A DNA stretch of 64,000 bases from Aerococcus urinaehominis (GCF_001543245.1 NZ_CP014163.1:1222387-1286386), one strand, 5' to 3'. Counted from the first letter of the stretch, positions 17,419-27,746 are shown. The notes: generated by a model not told the origin, from the sequence alone. Translations and numbers: made by a program.

Positions 17419-18789
17419 ATGAGTTTTTCAGTTAAATCAATGTTAGGAACGTCCTTAGCCACAACGGCAGCCTTAGTCGCAATCGCACCAAGTGTTGTCG
17501 CTGATGACTATACCATCCAATGGGGTGACACTTTAACCGACTTAGCCCAAAAGCACAATGTTACTTTAGATGATTTAAAAGCCGCTAATGGCATTACTGA
17601 TTCAGGCGACTTAATTATCGCTGGTCACACGCTAGTGATTCCTGAATTACCACAAGTTGTAGGTCAAAGCCAAGCAACTGATGGACAAAATGTTTACACT
17701 GTACAAGCAGGCGACACCTTAAACAAAATCGCTGCCCAATTCGGGACAACTGCAGACAGCTTACGTGCTTTAAACAATATCCAAGGCGACTTGATTTTTA
17801 TTGGTCAACAGTTGGTAGTTGCAGGCCAAGTGGCTGAAGCAGCGACTGTAGCGCCAGTTGTTGAAGAGCCAGCAGTCGCTGAAGAAACTACCGTTGAAGC
17901 CGAACCAGCAGTAGTTGAAACGGATAAGCTTGATGAAGCTGAACTTGCTCAAGCTGTTGCTTATCAAGCTGAAGAAGTAGCACCAATTGCTGAAGAGCTT
18001 GTTGCGCCAGCTTCAGAAGCTGTAGGTGAGCAAGAAGTAGCAGCTACAAGTTCAAATGAAGTAGAATCAACTGAAGCTACAGTTACAGAGGAAGTAGCTC
18101 CTAAAGCTGAAGCTAAAGAGGAAACACCTGTAGCTACTGCGGAAACAGCAGCTGCAGCACCAGCCTCAGCTGAAGCTACTGCAGTAGATGCAGAAGTAGC
18201 GCCAGCTGTTCAAGCAGCACCAGCTCCAGCCCAAGAAACTGTAACAGTTACTGAAGCAGAAACTGCACCAATTGAAGAGGCAGCACCAGTAGCCCAACCA
18301 GTTGCTTATGAAGCACCGGCTGTCGAAGCGCCAGCACCGGTTAAAGAAGAAGCACCAGCAGAAACTGCTCCAGTGGAAGAAGAAGTTGTGGCTGAGCCAG
18401 TTCAAGAAGCCGCGCCAGCTGCAGAAACGCAACACAATGGCTCTAGCGTCTTAGAAGTAGCTGATCAATATGTTGGCACACCTTATGTATGGGGTGGTCG
18501 TCAACCAGGTGGTTTTGATTGTTCAGGTTTCGTACAATATGTTTACCGCGAAGCTGAAGGTCGAGAAGTTGGTTCATGGACTGGTGAGCAACAATACGCT
18601 GGTCCGCAAATTGCTGTTGAATCAGCTCAACAAGGTGACCTACTATTCTGGGGTGACTATGGTAATCCTTACCACGTAGCCATCTCTACTGGTGATAATG
18701 GTTATATCCATTCACCACAGCCAGGTCAAACAGTTGGTTATGGTACAGTGAGCGAATACTGGTATCCAAGCTTCGCTGTTCAAATGTAA
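17419..18789 (+). CDS. Secreted LysM-NlpC/P60 peptidoglycan endopeptidase
   Basis: A 456-residue secreted wall hydrolase. Signal peptide about 1-28 (cut after VVA), two LysM domains (about 29-75 and 90-132) that bind peptidoglycan, a very long Glu/Ala/Pro/Val-rich linker (about 135-345), and a C-terminal NlpC/P60 cysteine peptidase domain with Cys368 (GGFDCSGFVQ) and His419 (YHVAIST). Such enzymes cleave D-Glu-mesoDAP/Lys peptide bonds in stem or cross-bridge peptides during growth and daughter-cell separation. A perfect WalR box upstream and the neighbouring wal operon support its being a WalRK target. The ribosome-binding site (AGGGGG) is 13 bases from the ATG, longer than usual. A strong terminator follows. 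Confidence 0.93.
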   Translation: MSFSVKSMLGTSLATTAALVAIAPSVVADDYTIQWGDTLTDLAQKHNVTLDDLKAANGITDSGDLIIAGHTLVIPELPQVVGQSQATDGQNVYTVQAGDTLNKIAAQFGTTADSLRALNNIQGDLIFIGQQLVVAGQVAEAATVAPVVEEPAVAEETTVEAEPAVVETDKLDEAELAQAVAYQAEEVAPIAEELVAPASEAVGEQEVAATSSNEVESTEATVTEEVAPKAEAKEETPVATAETAAAAPASAEATAVDAEVAPAVQAAPAPAQETVTVTEAETAPIEEAAPVAQPVAYEAPAVEAPAPVKEEAPAETAPVEEEVVAEPVQEAAPAAETQHNGSSVLEVADQYVGTPYVWGGRQPGGFDCSGFVQYVYREAEGREVGSWTGEQQYAGPQIAVESAQQGDLLFWGDYGNPYHVAISTGDNGYIHSPQPGQTVGYGTVSEYWYPSFAVQM

Positions 18790-18803
18790 TTAACTAACAT
18801 TGA

Positions 18804-18839
18804 TAAAAAAAGGCCGAGTTTACCCCCTCGGCCTTTTTT
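18804..18839 (+). terminator. Terminator of wall hydrolase gene
   Basis: AAAAGGCCGAG/CTCGGCCTTTT hairpin with T6 tail. Confidence 0.88.
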
Positions 18840-18967
18840 GTATACTTATAACCCGAGAACTTGGCAACTACGACCTATCTCCGTTATAATAAAGAGAAGT
18901 ATGAGAAAAACTGCAGCTATGAACCAGTAGGACCTAGCTCCTACTAGATATAGAGGTGAAAGTAATT

Positions 18968-19681
18968 ATGAGTAAGATTCTAGTTGTTGACGATGAAAAG
19001 CCGATTGCTGATATTTTAACTTTTAACTTGAAGAAAGAGGGTTACCAGGTAGTGACAGCTGGTGACGGGGAAGAAGCACTGGAAAAATTTTCCGCTGAAG
19101 ATCCTGATCTGGTCGTACTTGATTTAATGCTGCCAAAAAAAGATGGCCTAGAAGTTTGCCGGGAAATTCGAAAAACTAGCCAGGTGCCTATTATTATGTT
19201 AACAGCCAAAGATGATGAGATAGATAAGGTATTAGGTCTGGAGCTGGGTGCCGATGACTATGTCACCAAGCCCTTCCAAAATCGGGAATTTGTGGCTCGA
19301 ATTAAGGCTAATTTACGCCGGACGGCTCAGTTGCGAGAGGCTGAAGCTGTTACTAATGAGGTGGCAAATAAACAAATTGTGATTGGCGACCTAATTATTC
19401 ATGAAGATGCTTATGCTGCTAGTCGACATGGCGAAGAATTGGACTTAACGCATCGTGAATTTGAGCTTTTACATTATTTGGCCCAGCATGTTGGTCAGGT
19501 GATGACGAGAGAAGATCTTTTACAAACGGTATGGGGCTACGATTATTTTGGTGATGTGCGGACGGTGGATGTAACAGTCAGACGCCTAAGGGAGAAGATT
19601 GAGGAAAACCCTAGCCATCCTAATTTACTGATGACCAGACGAGGTGTCGGCTACTTTATTAAAAATCCTGACCAGGAGTAA
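18968..19681 (+). CDS. walR: Response regulator WalR (YycF)
   Basis: A 237-residue OmpR-family response regulator that controls peptidoglycan hydrolase genes in Firmicutes. Start chosen at ATG 18968 with AGAGGTG upstream; the in-frame GTG at 18956 overlaps that site. Receiver domain 1-120 with phospho-Asp52 (VVLDLMLP) and the Thr/Lys switch residues (MLTAKDD, VTKPF); winged-helix DNA-binding domain about 135-232 ([21 protein letters not shown]). It is the first gene of the wal operon; walK follows after five bases. Confidence 0.97.
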   Translation: MSKILVVDDEKPIADILTFNLKKEGYQVVTAGDGEEALEKFSAEDPDLVVLDLMLPKKDGLEVCREIRKTSQVPIIMLTAKDDEIDKVLGLELGADDYVTKPFQNREFVARIKANLRRTAQLREAEAVTNEVANKQIVIGDLIIHEDAYAASRHGEELDLTHREFELLHYLAQHVGQVMTREDLLQTVWGYDYFGDVRTVDVTVRRLREKIEENPSHPNLLMTRRGVGYFIKNPDQE

Positions 19682-19686
19682 GCACC

Positions 19687-21564
19687 ATGCCTGCTAAAGA
19701 ATATATCCTGCAAGCAGCCAAGAAAATGAAATCCATTCACTTTAAAATTCCCTTCGTTTTCTTTATGCTGCTTTTGTTATCCTTGCAACTAATAGGGGCC
19801 TACTTTATTCAGCAACTTGAGGCTGAGATGTTGGCCTCTTTTGATGAGCAAGTTCAGGTGCAAACTAACTATCTGATGGATGCTATCCAACCCATTTTAG
19901 AAAATGATAATCTGTCGGAAGTTGAGCGCAACCAGCAGTTAAACGAAACTATTCGCCGCTTTAATAATGCCATTTTAAATGAAATTCAGATTCTAGATGA
20001 AGATGGCTTTTTGATGGCCACTGGTAATCCGACCATGCTATCGGCAATTGGTCGGCGTTCAACCAGTCCGGAGGTGGAACAAGCCTTGCTATCTGGGGGC
20101 ACTCAGGAGAAGGTATATTTTGATCCCAATCAAAATATCCGAGCCAAGACTTTTATTACACCGGTTACCAGCCGCCAATCTTCAGGGGAAAATATTGGAT
20201 TGATGGTGGTTGATGTCAATCTGGAGACAGTTTATAGCCAGGTGCAAAATATTGTTACTATTTTTGTGACTTCTTCTGCTGTATCACTGGCCTTTGCCAC
20301 AGTCCTATCAATTTTAGTATCGACCGGGATCACCAGACCCCTCCAAGAGATGCGTGACCAGGCTGAAAAAATTGCTGAGGGCAATTATACGGGTGAAGTG
20401 GTGGTCCATGCCAAGGATGAAATTGGTGAGCTTGCTGAAACAATTAACTATTTATCTGTCCGTGTCAAAGAAGCCCAAGAAACAACCGAGTCCGAGCGTA
20501 AACGTCTCGATTCAGTCCTGAAGCATATGACTGATGGAGTAATTGCAACCGATCGGCGAGGTAAAGTAATTATTATTAATAATCGTGCCTTGGAATTTTT
20601 AGATATGGTTCAAGAAGAAGCCATTGGGCAAGCAGTGATTGAAATTCTTAATCTCAAGGACCGTTATACCAACCGAGACCTTTTCGACTTGCCAGAGGCC
20701 ATTTACCTAAATATTGACCAGGTAGATGAAGGAGAGAGCATTATCAAAGCAGAGGTTTCTGCAATCCAAAGAGAATCCGGCTTTGTGTCCGGCTTAGTAG
20801 TGGTTTTAACCGATGTTACTGAGCATGAAAAAATTGAGCAGGATCGTCGCCTCTTTGTCTCTAATGTTTCTCACGAATTGCGCACTCCGCTAACGTCAGT
20901 TCGCTCTTATAGTGAGGCTTTGATGGAGGGTGCCATGTCTGATCCAGAACTATCCAAATCTTTTCTGCAGGTGATTCAAACTGAGACCGATCGAATGATT
21001 CGCATGATTACCAACTTACTTAATTTATCTCGGATGGACTCTGACCAATTAGAGTTGAATGTTGAATTTGTCCTCTTCAATGATTTGATCAACCATATTT
21101 TAGACAGATTTGATTTTATGCTTAAATCAGAAGATTACCAGGATACCAATATTAGGATTGTTCGAGAATTTACTGATGAAACAGTTTGGGTAGAGATTGA
21201 TACTGACCGGATCACCCAAGTAGTTGATAATATTATGAATAATGCCATTAAATATTCACCAGATGGTGGCGATATTTACGTTAGGCTAATGACTACCCAT
21301 AATGAAGTGGTGTTGTCGATACAAGACCAAGGACTCGGTTTACCGCAGAAGGCAATTCCGCATGTCTTTGAACGCTTTTATCGAGTAGACAAGGCTAGGT
21401 CAAGGGCTCAGGGTGGGACCGGTTTAGGTCTAGCCATTGCTAAAGAAGTCGTAGAGCTCCACCATGGTCGCATTTGGGTTAATTCAATTGAGGACAAGGG
21501 GTCAACCTTCTTTATTGCCCTGCCTTACGAAGCTAGTATGGGAGAGGAGACTTGGGAAATATGA
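19687..21564 (+). CDS. walK: Sensor histidine kinase WalK (YycG)
   Basis: A 625-residue membrane kinase that phosphorylates WalR. N-terminal transmembrane helix (about 20-40), an extracellular domain (about 41-190), a second helix (about 193-215), HAMP (about 215-268), PAS (about 275-375), HisKA with phospho-His396 (SNVSHELRTPLTS) and a HATPase domain (about 500-620, NIMNNAIKYSPDG, DQGLGLP, GGTGLGLAI). It keeps a two-helix form with an extracellular sensing domain, as in Bacillus and Enterococcus and unlike streptococcal one-helix VicK. walH overlaps its stop codon. Confidence 0.96.
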   Translation: MPAKEYILQAAKKMKSIHFKIPFVFFMLLLLSLQLIGAYFIQQLEAEMLASFDEQVQVQTNYLMDAIQPILENDNLSEVERNQQLNETIRRFNNAILNEIQILDEDGFLMATGNPTMLSAIGRRSTSPEVEQALLSGGTQEKVYFDPNQNIRAKTFITPVTSRQSSGENIGLMVVDVNLETVYSQVQNIVTIFVTSSAVSLAFATVLSILVSTGITRPLQEMRDQAEKIAEGNYTGEVVVHAKDEIGELAETINYLSVRVKEAQETTESERKRLDSVLKHMTDGVIATDRRGKVIIINNRALEFLDMVQEEAIGQAVIEILNLKDRYTNRDLFDLPEAIYLNIDQVDEGESIIKAEVSAIQRESGFVSGLVVVLTDVTEHEKIEQDRRLFVSNVSHELRTPLTSVRSYSEALMEGAMSDPELSKSFLQVIQTETDRMIRMITNLLNLSRMDSDQLELNVEFVLFNDLINHILDRFDFMLKSEDYQDTNIRIVREFTDETVWVEIDTDRITQVVDNIMNNAIKYSPDGGDIYVRLMTTHNEVVLSIQDQGLGLPQKAIPHVFERFYRVDKARSRAQGGTGLGLAIAKEVVELHHGRIWVNSIEDKGSTFFIALPYEASMGEETWEI

Positions 21565-23018
21565 AAATAAAGTCTAATTGGCTCATTCATTTGGTCTTAA
21601 TTGGTCTAGTAGTTTTTTCACTCCTAGCCACTTTTTCCATATTTTCTTCTTCTACCTGGATACATAATTTAATTAATCCCTTGGTAGGTAACCAGTCGCG
21701 TCCCTTGGCTCAAATCGCTGGTAGTGACAACCAAGAAGACCTTCAGTTGGCTAAAACCTTTGGTGTCAGAAAGGTAATCCGTCACCAGGAAAATGGACAA
21801 TATGGCCAATCGATTGATACTAAATTAACGCAATTAATGAATGACTACCTGATTCAACTAGGTAAGCAAAAACTAGAGGTAACTAAGTCACCGCTAGCAG
21901 ATAATTATTATGAAAAGTTCTCTGGTCAAGCCTATGCCATTTTGGCCTTTGCTGACGAGATACCACTTTCTTTTTTTATTAGCCAGACACCTGATAGTGA
22001 TTTTAGTGGCCAGGAAAGAGTTTCTCAGGTCATTATTACAGCAGAGGATAACCAAGTTTATTTGCTTAATGAAAAGGCCCAGGAAATGATTATAGTTAGT
22101 AGTTCGGATCAAAAGGAATCAATTAGTAAGTTAGCTAAAAATTTGGCAGACTATCCTTTTACGCCAGTAATACCGGTTAATCTGGATGGACGTTATTTAT
22201 TCCTAACCAACCAAGATGTGCGTTTAGACCGTTTAACATATATGATTGAACGCCAAGCTAATGTCAACTATCTTTCCCAATTATTTGCAGCCCCTTCCGA
22301 AGTTCATGATTATTCTGATGAAATTTATACCCGCTACTATGGTGATGAGGGTAAACTGATGATTAATACGCAAACATACAGCTTGCTCTTTGAACGTCAT
22401 GGTGACCTAGTAGAGCCAACCGATTACGAAGCAACCCTGGTTAATTCTTTAGCTCAGCTAAGTAAATTCCAACATAATATCGATAATTGGTATTTTACTA
22501 GTTATGATGAAGCTAATCACCAGGTGCGTTACCGTTACTTTGTCAATAATATACCGATCTTTGGGCAAGATTATACGGCTAAGGCTGAATTAGTTATGTC
22601 AGCTAATGATCTTCAGGCTTTGAGGATGTCGACGATAAATATCCAGACCCCTTTGACTGACCGAAGTAAGTCGCTGGTATTACCCAGTGGCCAGGAGGTT
22701 TATCAAGGGCTAGTAGCAGCTGGAATAGATCAAAATGATATCCAGGATATGGTGCCTGGTTATTATTGGATTTACAGCCAGGAATCAGCTCGTCTAGTAG
22801 AATTGGTGCCGACCTGGTTCATCAGACTTGGTGGGAATTGGCAGTTGCTTAGTAATTTAGTCGATTTGAACCAGCAAAAAAATTTAGCAACCAAAGACCA
22901 AGAAGGCCAGGTATTCGACTTTAATCGACATATAAACCCACAAGGCCAGGATAGTCAGGATAGTAATAGTTTTCAGGCATTGGATGAAGATATGACGATT
23001 AATGGTTTTGAAAATTAG
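21561..23018 (+). CDS. walH: WalK regulator WalH (YycH)
   Basis: A 485-residue membrane-anchored protein: a single N-terminal helix (about 10-30) and a large extracellular domain, matching YycH, which with WalI modulates WalK. The ATG at 21561 overlaps the walK TGA and has GGAGAGGAG upstream; the TTG at 21552 is too close to that site. Sequence in this family is weakly conserved, so the call rests on position, topology, length and segments such as LVPTWFIR-G--W. Start of walI follows nine bases after its stop. Confidence 0.88.
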   Translation: MKIKSNWLIHLVLIGLVVFSLLATFSIFSSSTWIHNLINPLVGNQSRPLAQIAGSDNQEDLQLAKTFGVRKVIRHQENGQYGQSIDTKLTQLMNDYLIQLGKQKLEVTKSPLADNYYEKFSGQAYAILAFADEIPLSFFISQTPDSDFSGQERVSQVIITAEDNQVYLLNEKAQEMIIVSSSDQKESISKLAKNLADYPFTPVIPVNLDGRYLFLTNQDVRLDRLTYMIERQANVNYLSQLFAAPSEVHDYSDEIYTRYYGDEGKLMINTQTYSLLFERHGDLVEPTDYEATLVNSLAQLSKFQHNIDNWYFTSYDEANHQVRYRYFVNNIPIFGQDYTAKAELVMSANDLQALRMSTINIQTPLTDRSKSLVLPSGQEVYQGLVAAGIDQNDIQDMVPGYYWIYSQESARLVELVPTWFIRLGGNWQLLSNLVDLNQQKNLATKDQEGQVFDFNRHINPQGQDSQDSNSFQALDEDMTINGFEN

Positions 23019-23027
23019 GAGGCAGGT

Positions 23028-23864
23028 ATGGATTTTAGAAGAATAGAAAAATTACTTATTTTTGCCTTCTTACTGCTTAATATATTTTTGGTCTATGTCT
23101 TTGTGGGAAAAAACTCTCTGCTTATTTTGCCACGGATTGACCAGTCTCAAGTCAATGTGGCTGCTGAAATGAAGGCCGATGGGATTAAGTTTACTGACTT
23201 GTCTGACGAAATTAGGGACCTGCCTTTAATGCGTGTTCCTAACGAGCCACTCTTGACTAATGAAAACACTAACTTCGCTAACCAGACCGTAACCCTTGAC
23301 GGTGGTAATCGTTTAGTTAGCCAGCTAAATACCAATATAGTCTTGTCTAAACTAACTAGTGACGTGTCAGCTAGTGAAATAACTAATGAGATGCTAGCAC
23401 CCTTGGAAAATTTTGTTAATGCCGACAATATTGTTGCTGGTGATAGTTATCAATTCTTTTATTACGATGCGATTAATCGACGTATCCACTATATTCAATT
23501 TAAGGATGGTAATATTCCTATTACTGATGGTACTAGTGAACTAATTTTTCATTTAGATAATAACTTTAATGTTTCCTCATATGAACAACGTCTGGTTGCT
23601 ACGATGAAGACTCAGGGTAGTGCCCGTAAGTTAATCAGTGAAAAACAAGCTGTTGAGAATCTTTATTTGAATGATGAGATTTCTGACCAGTCAACTATTT
23701 TAAGACGAACCCTAGGTTATAATGTGACCCTGCCGCTAACTGATATGACGGTTTATACACCAGTTTGGTGTGTGGTCGTTGCTGAGCAAGATGGGGCAAT
23801 CAGTCGTCACTATGTGGATGGCATTAATGGTACGATTATCCAGGTTGAAATCACTAATGCTTAA
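23028..23864 (+). CDS. walI: WalK regulator WalI (YycI)
   Basis: A 278-residue protein with one N-terminal membrane helix (about 8-28) and an extracellular domain with YycI-type features (MDFRRIEKLLIFAFLLLNIFL and a C-terminal YTPVWCVVV segment). It forms a complex with WalH and WalK in the membrane in related bacteria. Position directly after walH is canonical. AGGAGG-like site before ATG. Confidence 0.9.
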   Translation: MDFRRIEKLLIFAFLLLNIFLVYVFVGKNSLLILPRIDQSQVNVAAEMKADGIKFTDLSDEIRDLPLMRVPNEPLLTNENTNFANQTVTLDGGNRLVSQLNTNIVLSKLTSDVSASEITNEMLAPLENFVNADNIVAGDSYQFFYYDAINRRIHYIQFKDGNIPITDGTSELIFHLDNNFNVSSYEQRLVATMKTQGSARKLISEKQAVENLYLNDEISDQSTILRRTLGYNVTLPLTDMTVYTPVWCVVVAEQDGAISRHYVDGINGTIIQVEITNA

Positions 23865-23879
23865 AAGAAGGAGCTTACT

Positions 23880-25523
23880 ATGATTAGAAAAAGGTGGCTA
23901 ATTATTTGCGCTTTAAGCCTGCTTGCCGTCATCTTAGGGGCCAACTGTCCGGTTTGGGCAGCTGACGAACCGGTTCAGACTAAAATTACTAGCTATCAAG
24001 CTAATATTGAAGTGGATGCTAATGGTCAAATGCAGGTTAAAGAACAGATTGATTATCAATTTAATATAGACCGTAATCACTTGGAACATTTTATTCCTTT
24101 AAGCAACCAAGCTGAGGTTCATAGTCTGGAAATTGGCCTCAAAGCCACAGGCGCTAACCAGGCTTTTCCTTTTGCTGAATCTATCTCAGAACAGATAGGG
24201 ACCTACAGCTTAAGGAGTGACCCTAATGGTCTAGGCATTACGCTTTTTAACCATATGGGCTTGGACCCCCATACGGGCTTCTTTAACTATAAAATTGACC
24301 AGGTTTGGCAACTTGCCAAGGATACGGTTGTGATTAGCCAACCCTTCGCCAGCCTGCCTTATCCCAGTGATAAGGTGACCCTGACCTTCCACTTTCCTCA
24401 GGCCTTAACTGGTCAAAAAAATAATTTTTTAGTCGCTCCCCAGGATAATATCGAGGCTGCTTGGCTAGATGGGCAAACATTTCAAGTGACTGCCCGAAAT
24501 TTAACAGCCCAAACAGGAATTAAGCTTGAAATGTACTTACCTGCTAGCATGTTTACTGCAGAAGTTACCCCCGGGGCTGCCTCCCATATTGATGGTGTGG
24601 TGACTCGTATTAATAAATTTTACCAAGACCAAGCAGCCGCTAAGCAGGCCCGTCATCGTCATCATGTATGGCTAGTAGTTGGGCTTAGTTTGGCTAGTTT
24701 AGTAGTCTTAGGGCTGACCATATGGGGTAAAAACAGAGCCAAGCAAGATACAGTAGCTCAAAGCCAATCTGTTGATTGGCCACTGGCTAGCTTGGCACAA
24801 TTGGTTGGTAAACAGAATCAGACCTTGGCAAGCTTTTGGCTAACTTTATTTGATATGACTAGTAAGGGCCAATTAGCTTTAAAGGTGGTTGCTGATGACC
24901 AGGGTCAGGTGGGGGATCTTTATTGGTCAGATTTAGGCTACGAACCCGAATTTCCTGGTGAAAGACTACTTCTATCGACCTTAAAAGACCAAAATCAAAC
25001 TTCAATCAAGACTATCATCACTAATAATCAAGGTCTAGGTTCTAAATTAAAGAAAGCTGCGCAACAGTATCTTGCTGACCAGGGGGCCTATGTGCCAGCT
25101 AATAGCTTGCTAAAGGGCTTGTGGCTACTTAATGGCTTGGCTCTGCTGGTTGGGGCGATATATCTGGGCTGGCAAATTTTTGCCTGGATGGATCCGCGCT
25201 GGCCGCTTTTCGTCTGCCTAGTCTTGTTACTAGTGATGGCTGGCGCTTATTATTGGCTGTTACCTATTTATTCAGCCAAAGCGCAGTCTGTTGGCAAATG
25301 GGTTGACCAATTAGGTAACCAATCAGGCAGAAATTTAGAAGTATTACTTACTAACTATCCAGATGAGGATGCCTATACGATGATTTATCTCCTATCCTGG
25401 ATCTATAACAACCAGGCCCAGTACGGTCAAACTATTCGGCGGCTATATCCGCTAACTTATGATAGTATTATCAATAGCTTAGCGCCCTTGGAGGGGCGTA
25501 AACTGAATAAATTATTAAAATAG
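23880..25523 (+). CDS. DUF2207 membrane protein inside the wal operon
   Basis: A 547-residue protein recognised as DUF2207 (YciQ-like): signal peptide about 1-28, extracellular beta-rich domain about 30-230 starting KITSYQANIEVDANGQMQVKEQ, transmembrane helix about 260-283, a cytosolic stretch (about 285-415) and two further helices (about 418-463), then a cytosolic tail. Family function is unknown. It starts 15 bases after walI and 21 bases before walJ on the same strand, so it should be co-transcribed with WalRK; in the usual gene order walJ follows walI directly. A role in envelope sensing or in the WalHI complex is conjecture. Confidence 0.85.
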   Translation: MIRKRWLIICALSLLAVILGANCPVWAADEPVQTKITSYQANIEVDANGQMQVKEQIDYQFNIDRNHLEHFIPLSNQAEVHSLEIGLKATGANQAFPFAESISEQIGTYSLRSDPNGLGITLFNHMGLDPHTGFFNYKIDQVWQLAKDTVVISQPFASLPYPSDKVTLTFHFPQALTGQKNNFLVAPQDNIEAAWLDGQTFQVTARNLTAQTGIKLEMYLPASMFTAEVTPGAASHIDGVVTRINKFYQDQAAAKQARHRHHVWLVVGLSLASLVVLGLTIWGKNRAKQDTVAQSQSVDWPLASLAQLVGKQNQTLASFWLTLFDMTSKGQLALKVVADDQGQVGDLYWSDLGYEPEFPGERLLLSTLKDQNQTSIKTIITNNQGLGSKLKKAAQQYLADQGAYVPANSLLKGLWLLNGLALLVGAIYLGWQIFAWMDPRWPLFVCLVLLLVMAGAYYWLLPIYSAKAQSVGKWVDQLGNQSGRNLEVLLTNYPDEDAYTMIYLLSWIYNNQAQYGQTIRRLYPLTYDSIINSLAPLEGRKLNKLLK

Positions 25524-25544
25524 TAACTAGAAAGAAGGCTAATA

Positions 25545-26360
25545 ATGGAAATAAGCCCAGCAAGTTTTGATATGCGGGTTTCCATGTTAGGCAGTGGTTC
25601 GACTGGAAACTGTACCTACATTGAAACTCCCAAGCGTAAAGTTTTAGTAGATGCAGGCTTTTCAGGTAGTAAAATCAAAGCCATGCTAGCCAAAATTGAT
25701 CGTGACATTAACGACATCGACAGTCTGTTTATTACCCATGAACATTCTGACCATATTAAAGGTTTGGGTGTTTTAGCTCGAAAATATGATATTGACCTTT
25801 ATGCCAACCAGGCTACCTGGGCGGCAATTGGTGATAAATGCGGTAAAATAGACAACCAGCAAAAGCATATTATGGAAATGGGTGACATGCTAGCCCTGGA
25901 TGATTTGGATATTATGTCTTATGGAGTGAGCCATGATGCGGCTGAGCCACAATTCTACGCCTTTCAAAACAACGGCAAGCAGTTTGCCATTTTAACCGAT
26001 ACTGGCTATGTCAGTCAAAAACTCAGTGATTTATTGACTAATTGTGATGCTTATTTAGTGGAATCTAACCATGACTTAGATATGCTAAGGATGGGGCGCT
26101 ATCCTTGGCGTCTTAAACAGCGGATATTAAGCGATGAAGGCCACCTGTCTAATGAAGCAGTTGCTCTGGCTCTCACTGATATGGTGGGTGATAAAACTAA
26201 GCGTGTCTATCTAGGCCACTTGTCTAAGGAAAATAATATGAAGGTCCTTGCCAACCAAACTTGTGAGCAAATCCTCTATCAGAACGATACGGGTGTTAAC
26301 CAAAGTTTCTTTTTGGAAGATACTGATCCTGAGGAACCGACCGCACTTTATCAATTGTAA
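25545..26360 (+). CDS. walJ: WalJ/YycJ metallo-beta-lactamase-fold exonuclease
   Basis: A 271-residue MBL-fold protein (VicX/YycJ). The zinc motif HEHSDH is at about residues 66-71, preceded by MLGSGSTGNCTYIET. Homologues are 5'-3' exonucleases active in DNA mismatch repair in Bacillus anthracis and are encoded in the walRK operon throughout Firmicutes. Starts 21 bases after the DUF2207 gene with AGAAGG site. The N-terminal ten residues before the usual VSMLGSGS start are an extension. Confidence 0.93.
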   Translation: MEISPASFDMRVSMLGSGSTGNCTYIETPKRKVLVDAGFSGSKIKAMLAKIDRDINDIDSLFITHEHSDHIKGLGVLARKYDIDLYANQATWAAIGDKCGKIDNQQKHIMEMGDMLALDDLDIMSYGVSHDAAEPQFYAFQNNGKQFAILTDTGYVSQKLSDLLTNCDAYLVESNHDLDMLRMGRYPWRLKQRILSDEGHLSNEAVALALTDMVGDKTKRVYLGHLSKENNMKVLANQTCEQILYQNDTGVNQSFFLEDTDPEEPTALYQL

Positions 26361-26455
26361 ATTATTAAAATATTAAGTATTAATCAATAGATTATTCACG
26401 ACTTGGGCATGTTTGTCCGTTATAATGAAAAAAATGACATGGGAGGGCCAAGCGT

Positions 26456-27712
26456 ATGACTGATAATAAGCAAGATAAAAAGATATTAAATGAAAAATTA
26501 GCTTCAGGACTCATTGGTGGTCTAGTAGGAGCCGTTTTAGTAGGCGGTGTTGGCTATGCAGTTAATCAAAATGATGGGCAAGTTAATAATGACCAAGACC
26601 TATCCAAGCTAGTCAGCCAAGAGGTTGACCGCAAGCTAAAAGGAGGTAACCAGGGCACAAATAGCTCAGGTTCTGTCTCTATTGTTTCTGACGTAAGTGA
26701 AATTGTGAAGCAAAATGCGGGAGCAGTTGTTTCAGTGGTTAATCTGGCTAATACAAATCGAGTTTATGATTTGTTTGGTTTTGCGACACCATCTACTGCT
26801 GAACAGGCCGATAGTGAATACCAGACCGCTGGCGAAGGCTCTGGCGTTATTTATAAAAAGGATGGTGACAAGGCCTATTTAGTAACCAATAACCATGTGA
26901 TTGCTGGTTCAGATGCCTTGGAAGTTATTTTAAGTAATGGCCAGCAGGTACCAGCTAAACTAGTTGGCACCGATGTTTGGACTGACCTGGCAGTTTTGGA
27001 AATTCCGGCTGAGTATGTAGAAACCGTGGCTGAATTTGGTGACTCTTCTGCTTTAACTGTGGGTGAACCAGCCATTGCGATTGGTTCACCACTTGGTTCC
27101 GATTTTGCTTCAACCGTTACCCAAGGGATTATTTCAGGACTAGACCGGTCAGTGCCTACTGATTTAGATGGTGACAAGCAAGCCGACTGGCAGGTGACAG
27201 CTATTCAGACCGATGCTGCCATTAATCCTGGTAATTCTGGTGGTGCCTTGCTAAATGCGGCTGGTCAAGTTATCGGCATTAATTCAATGAAGATTTCAGC
27301 CAGCCAGGTTGAAGGGATGGGCTTTGCAATTCCGAGCAATGATGTGCAGTCGATTATTAGTCAGCTTGAAAGCAATGGTCATGTGACCCGTCCAGAATTA
27401 GGCATTGCTATGGTTAGCCTTAATCGCGTGCCTCTAGAAGAACAAAGTCAGGTCTTGAATCTACCAGACCAAGTTAAAGATGGTGTCCTAATCTATGAAA
27501 TAGATAGCCATGGTCCAGCTTATGCGGGTGGATTGAGAGCTAACGATGTGATTACCAAGTTTGATGGGCAGGAAGTTACTGATGATATTTCTCTGCGTAA
27601 GGCACTTTATTCAACAGATCCTAATAAGACGGTTGAAATTGAATATTATCGTGATGGTAAACCACAAAAAGCCCAAGTTAAACTACAGCCTCAAGCTCAG
27701 CAAGTTAATTAA
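26456..27712 (+). CDS. htrA: HtrA/DegP serine protease
   Basis: A 418-residue membrane-anchored trypsin-like protease for surface protein quality control. N-terminal helix about 18-37, flexible linker, protease domain about 80-300 with catalytic triad His147 (TNNHVIAG), Asp177 (TDLAVLEI), Ser261 (NPGNSGGAL), and one PDZ domain (about 315-410). It has its own promoter (TTGGGC...TATAAT at about 26404-26427) and lies downstream of walJ, the usual location in Lactobacillales. AGGGAGG-like site before ATG. Confidence 0.95.
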   Translation: MTDNKQDKKILNEKLASGLIGGLVGAVLVGGVGYAVNQNDGQVNNDQDLSKLVSQEVDRKLKGGNQGTNSSGSVSIVSDVSEIVKQNAGAVVSVVNLANTNRVYDLFGFATPSTAEQADSEYQTAGEGSGVIYKKDGDKAYLVTNNHVIAGSDALEVILSNGQQVPAKLVGTDVWTDLAVLEIPAEYVETVAEFGDSSALTVGEPAIAIGSPLGSDFASTVTQGIISGLDRSVPTDLDGDKQADWQVTAIQTDAAINPGNSGGALLNAAGQVIGINSMKISASQVEGMGFAIPSNDVQSIISQLESNGHVTRPELGIAMVSLNRVPLEEQSQVLNLPDQVKDGVLIYEIDSHGPAYAGGLRANDVITKFDGQEVTDDISLRKALYSTDPNKTVEIEYYRDGKPQKAQVKLQPQAQQVN

Positions 27713-27746
27713 TTATTAGGCCTATATCAATAATTTAGCAGACAAT

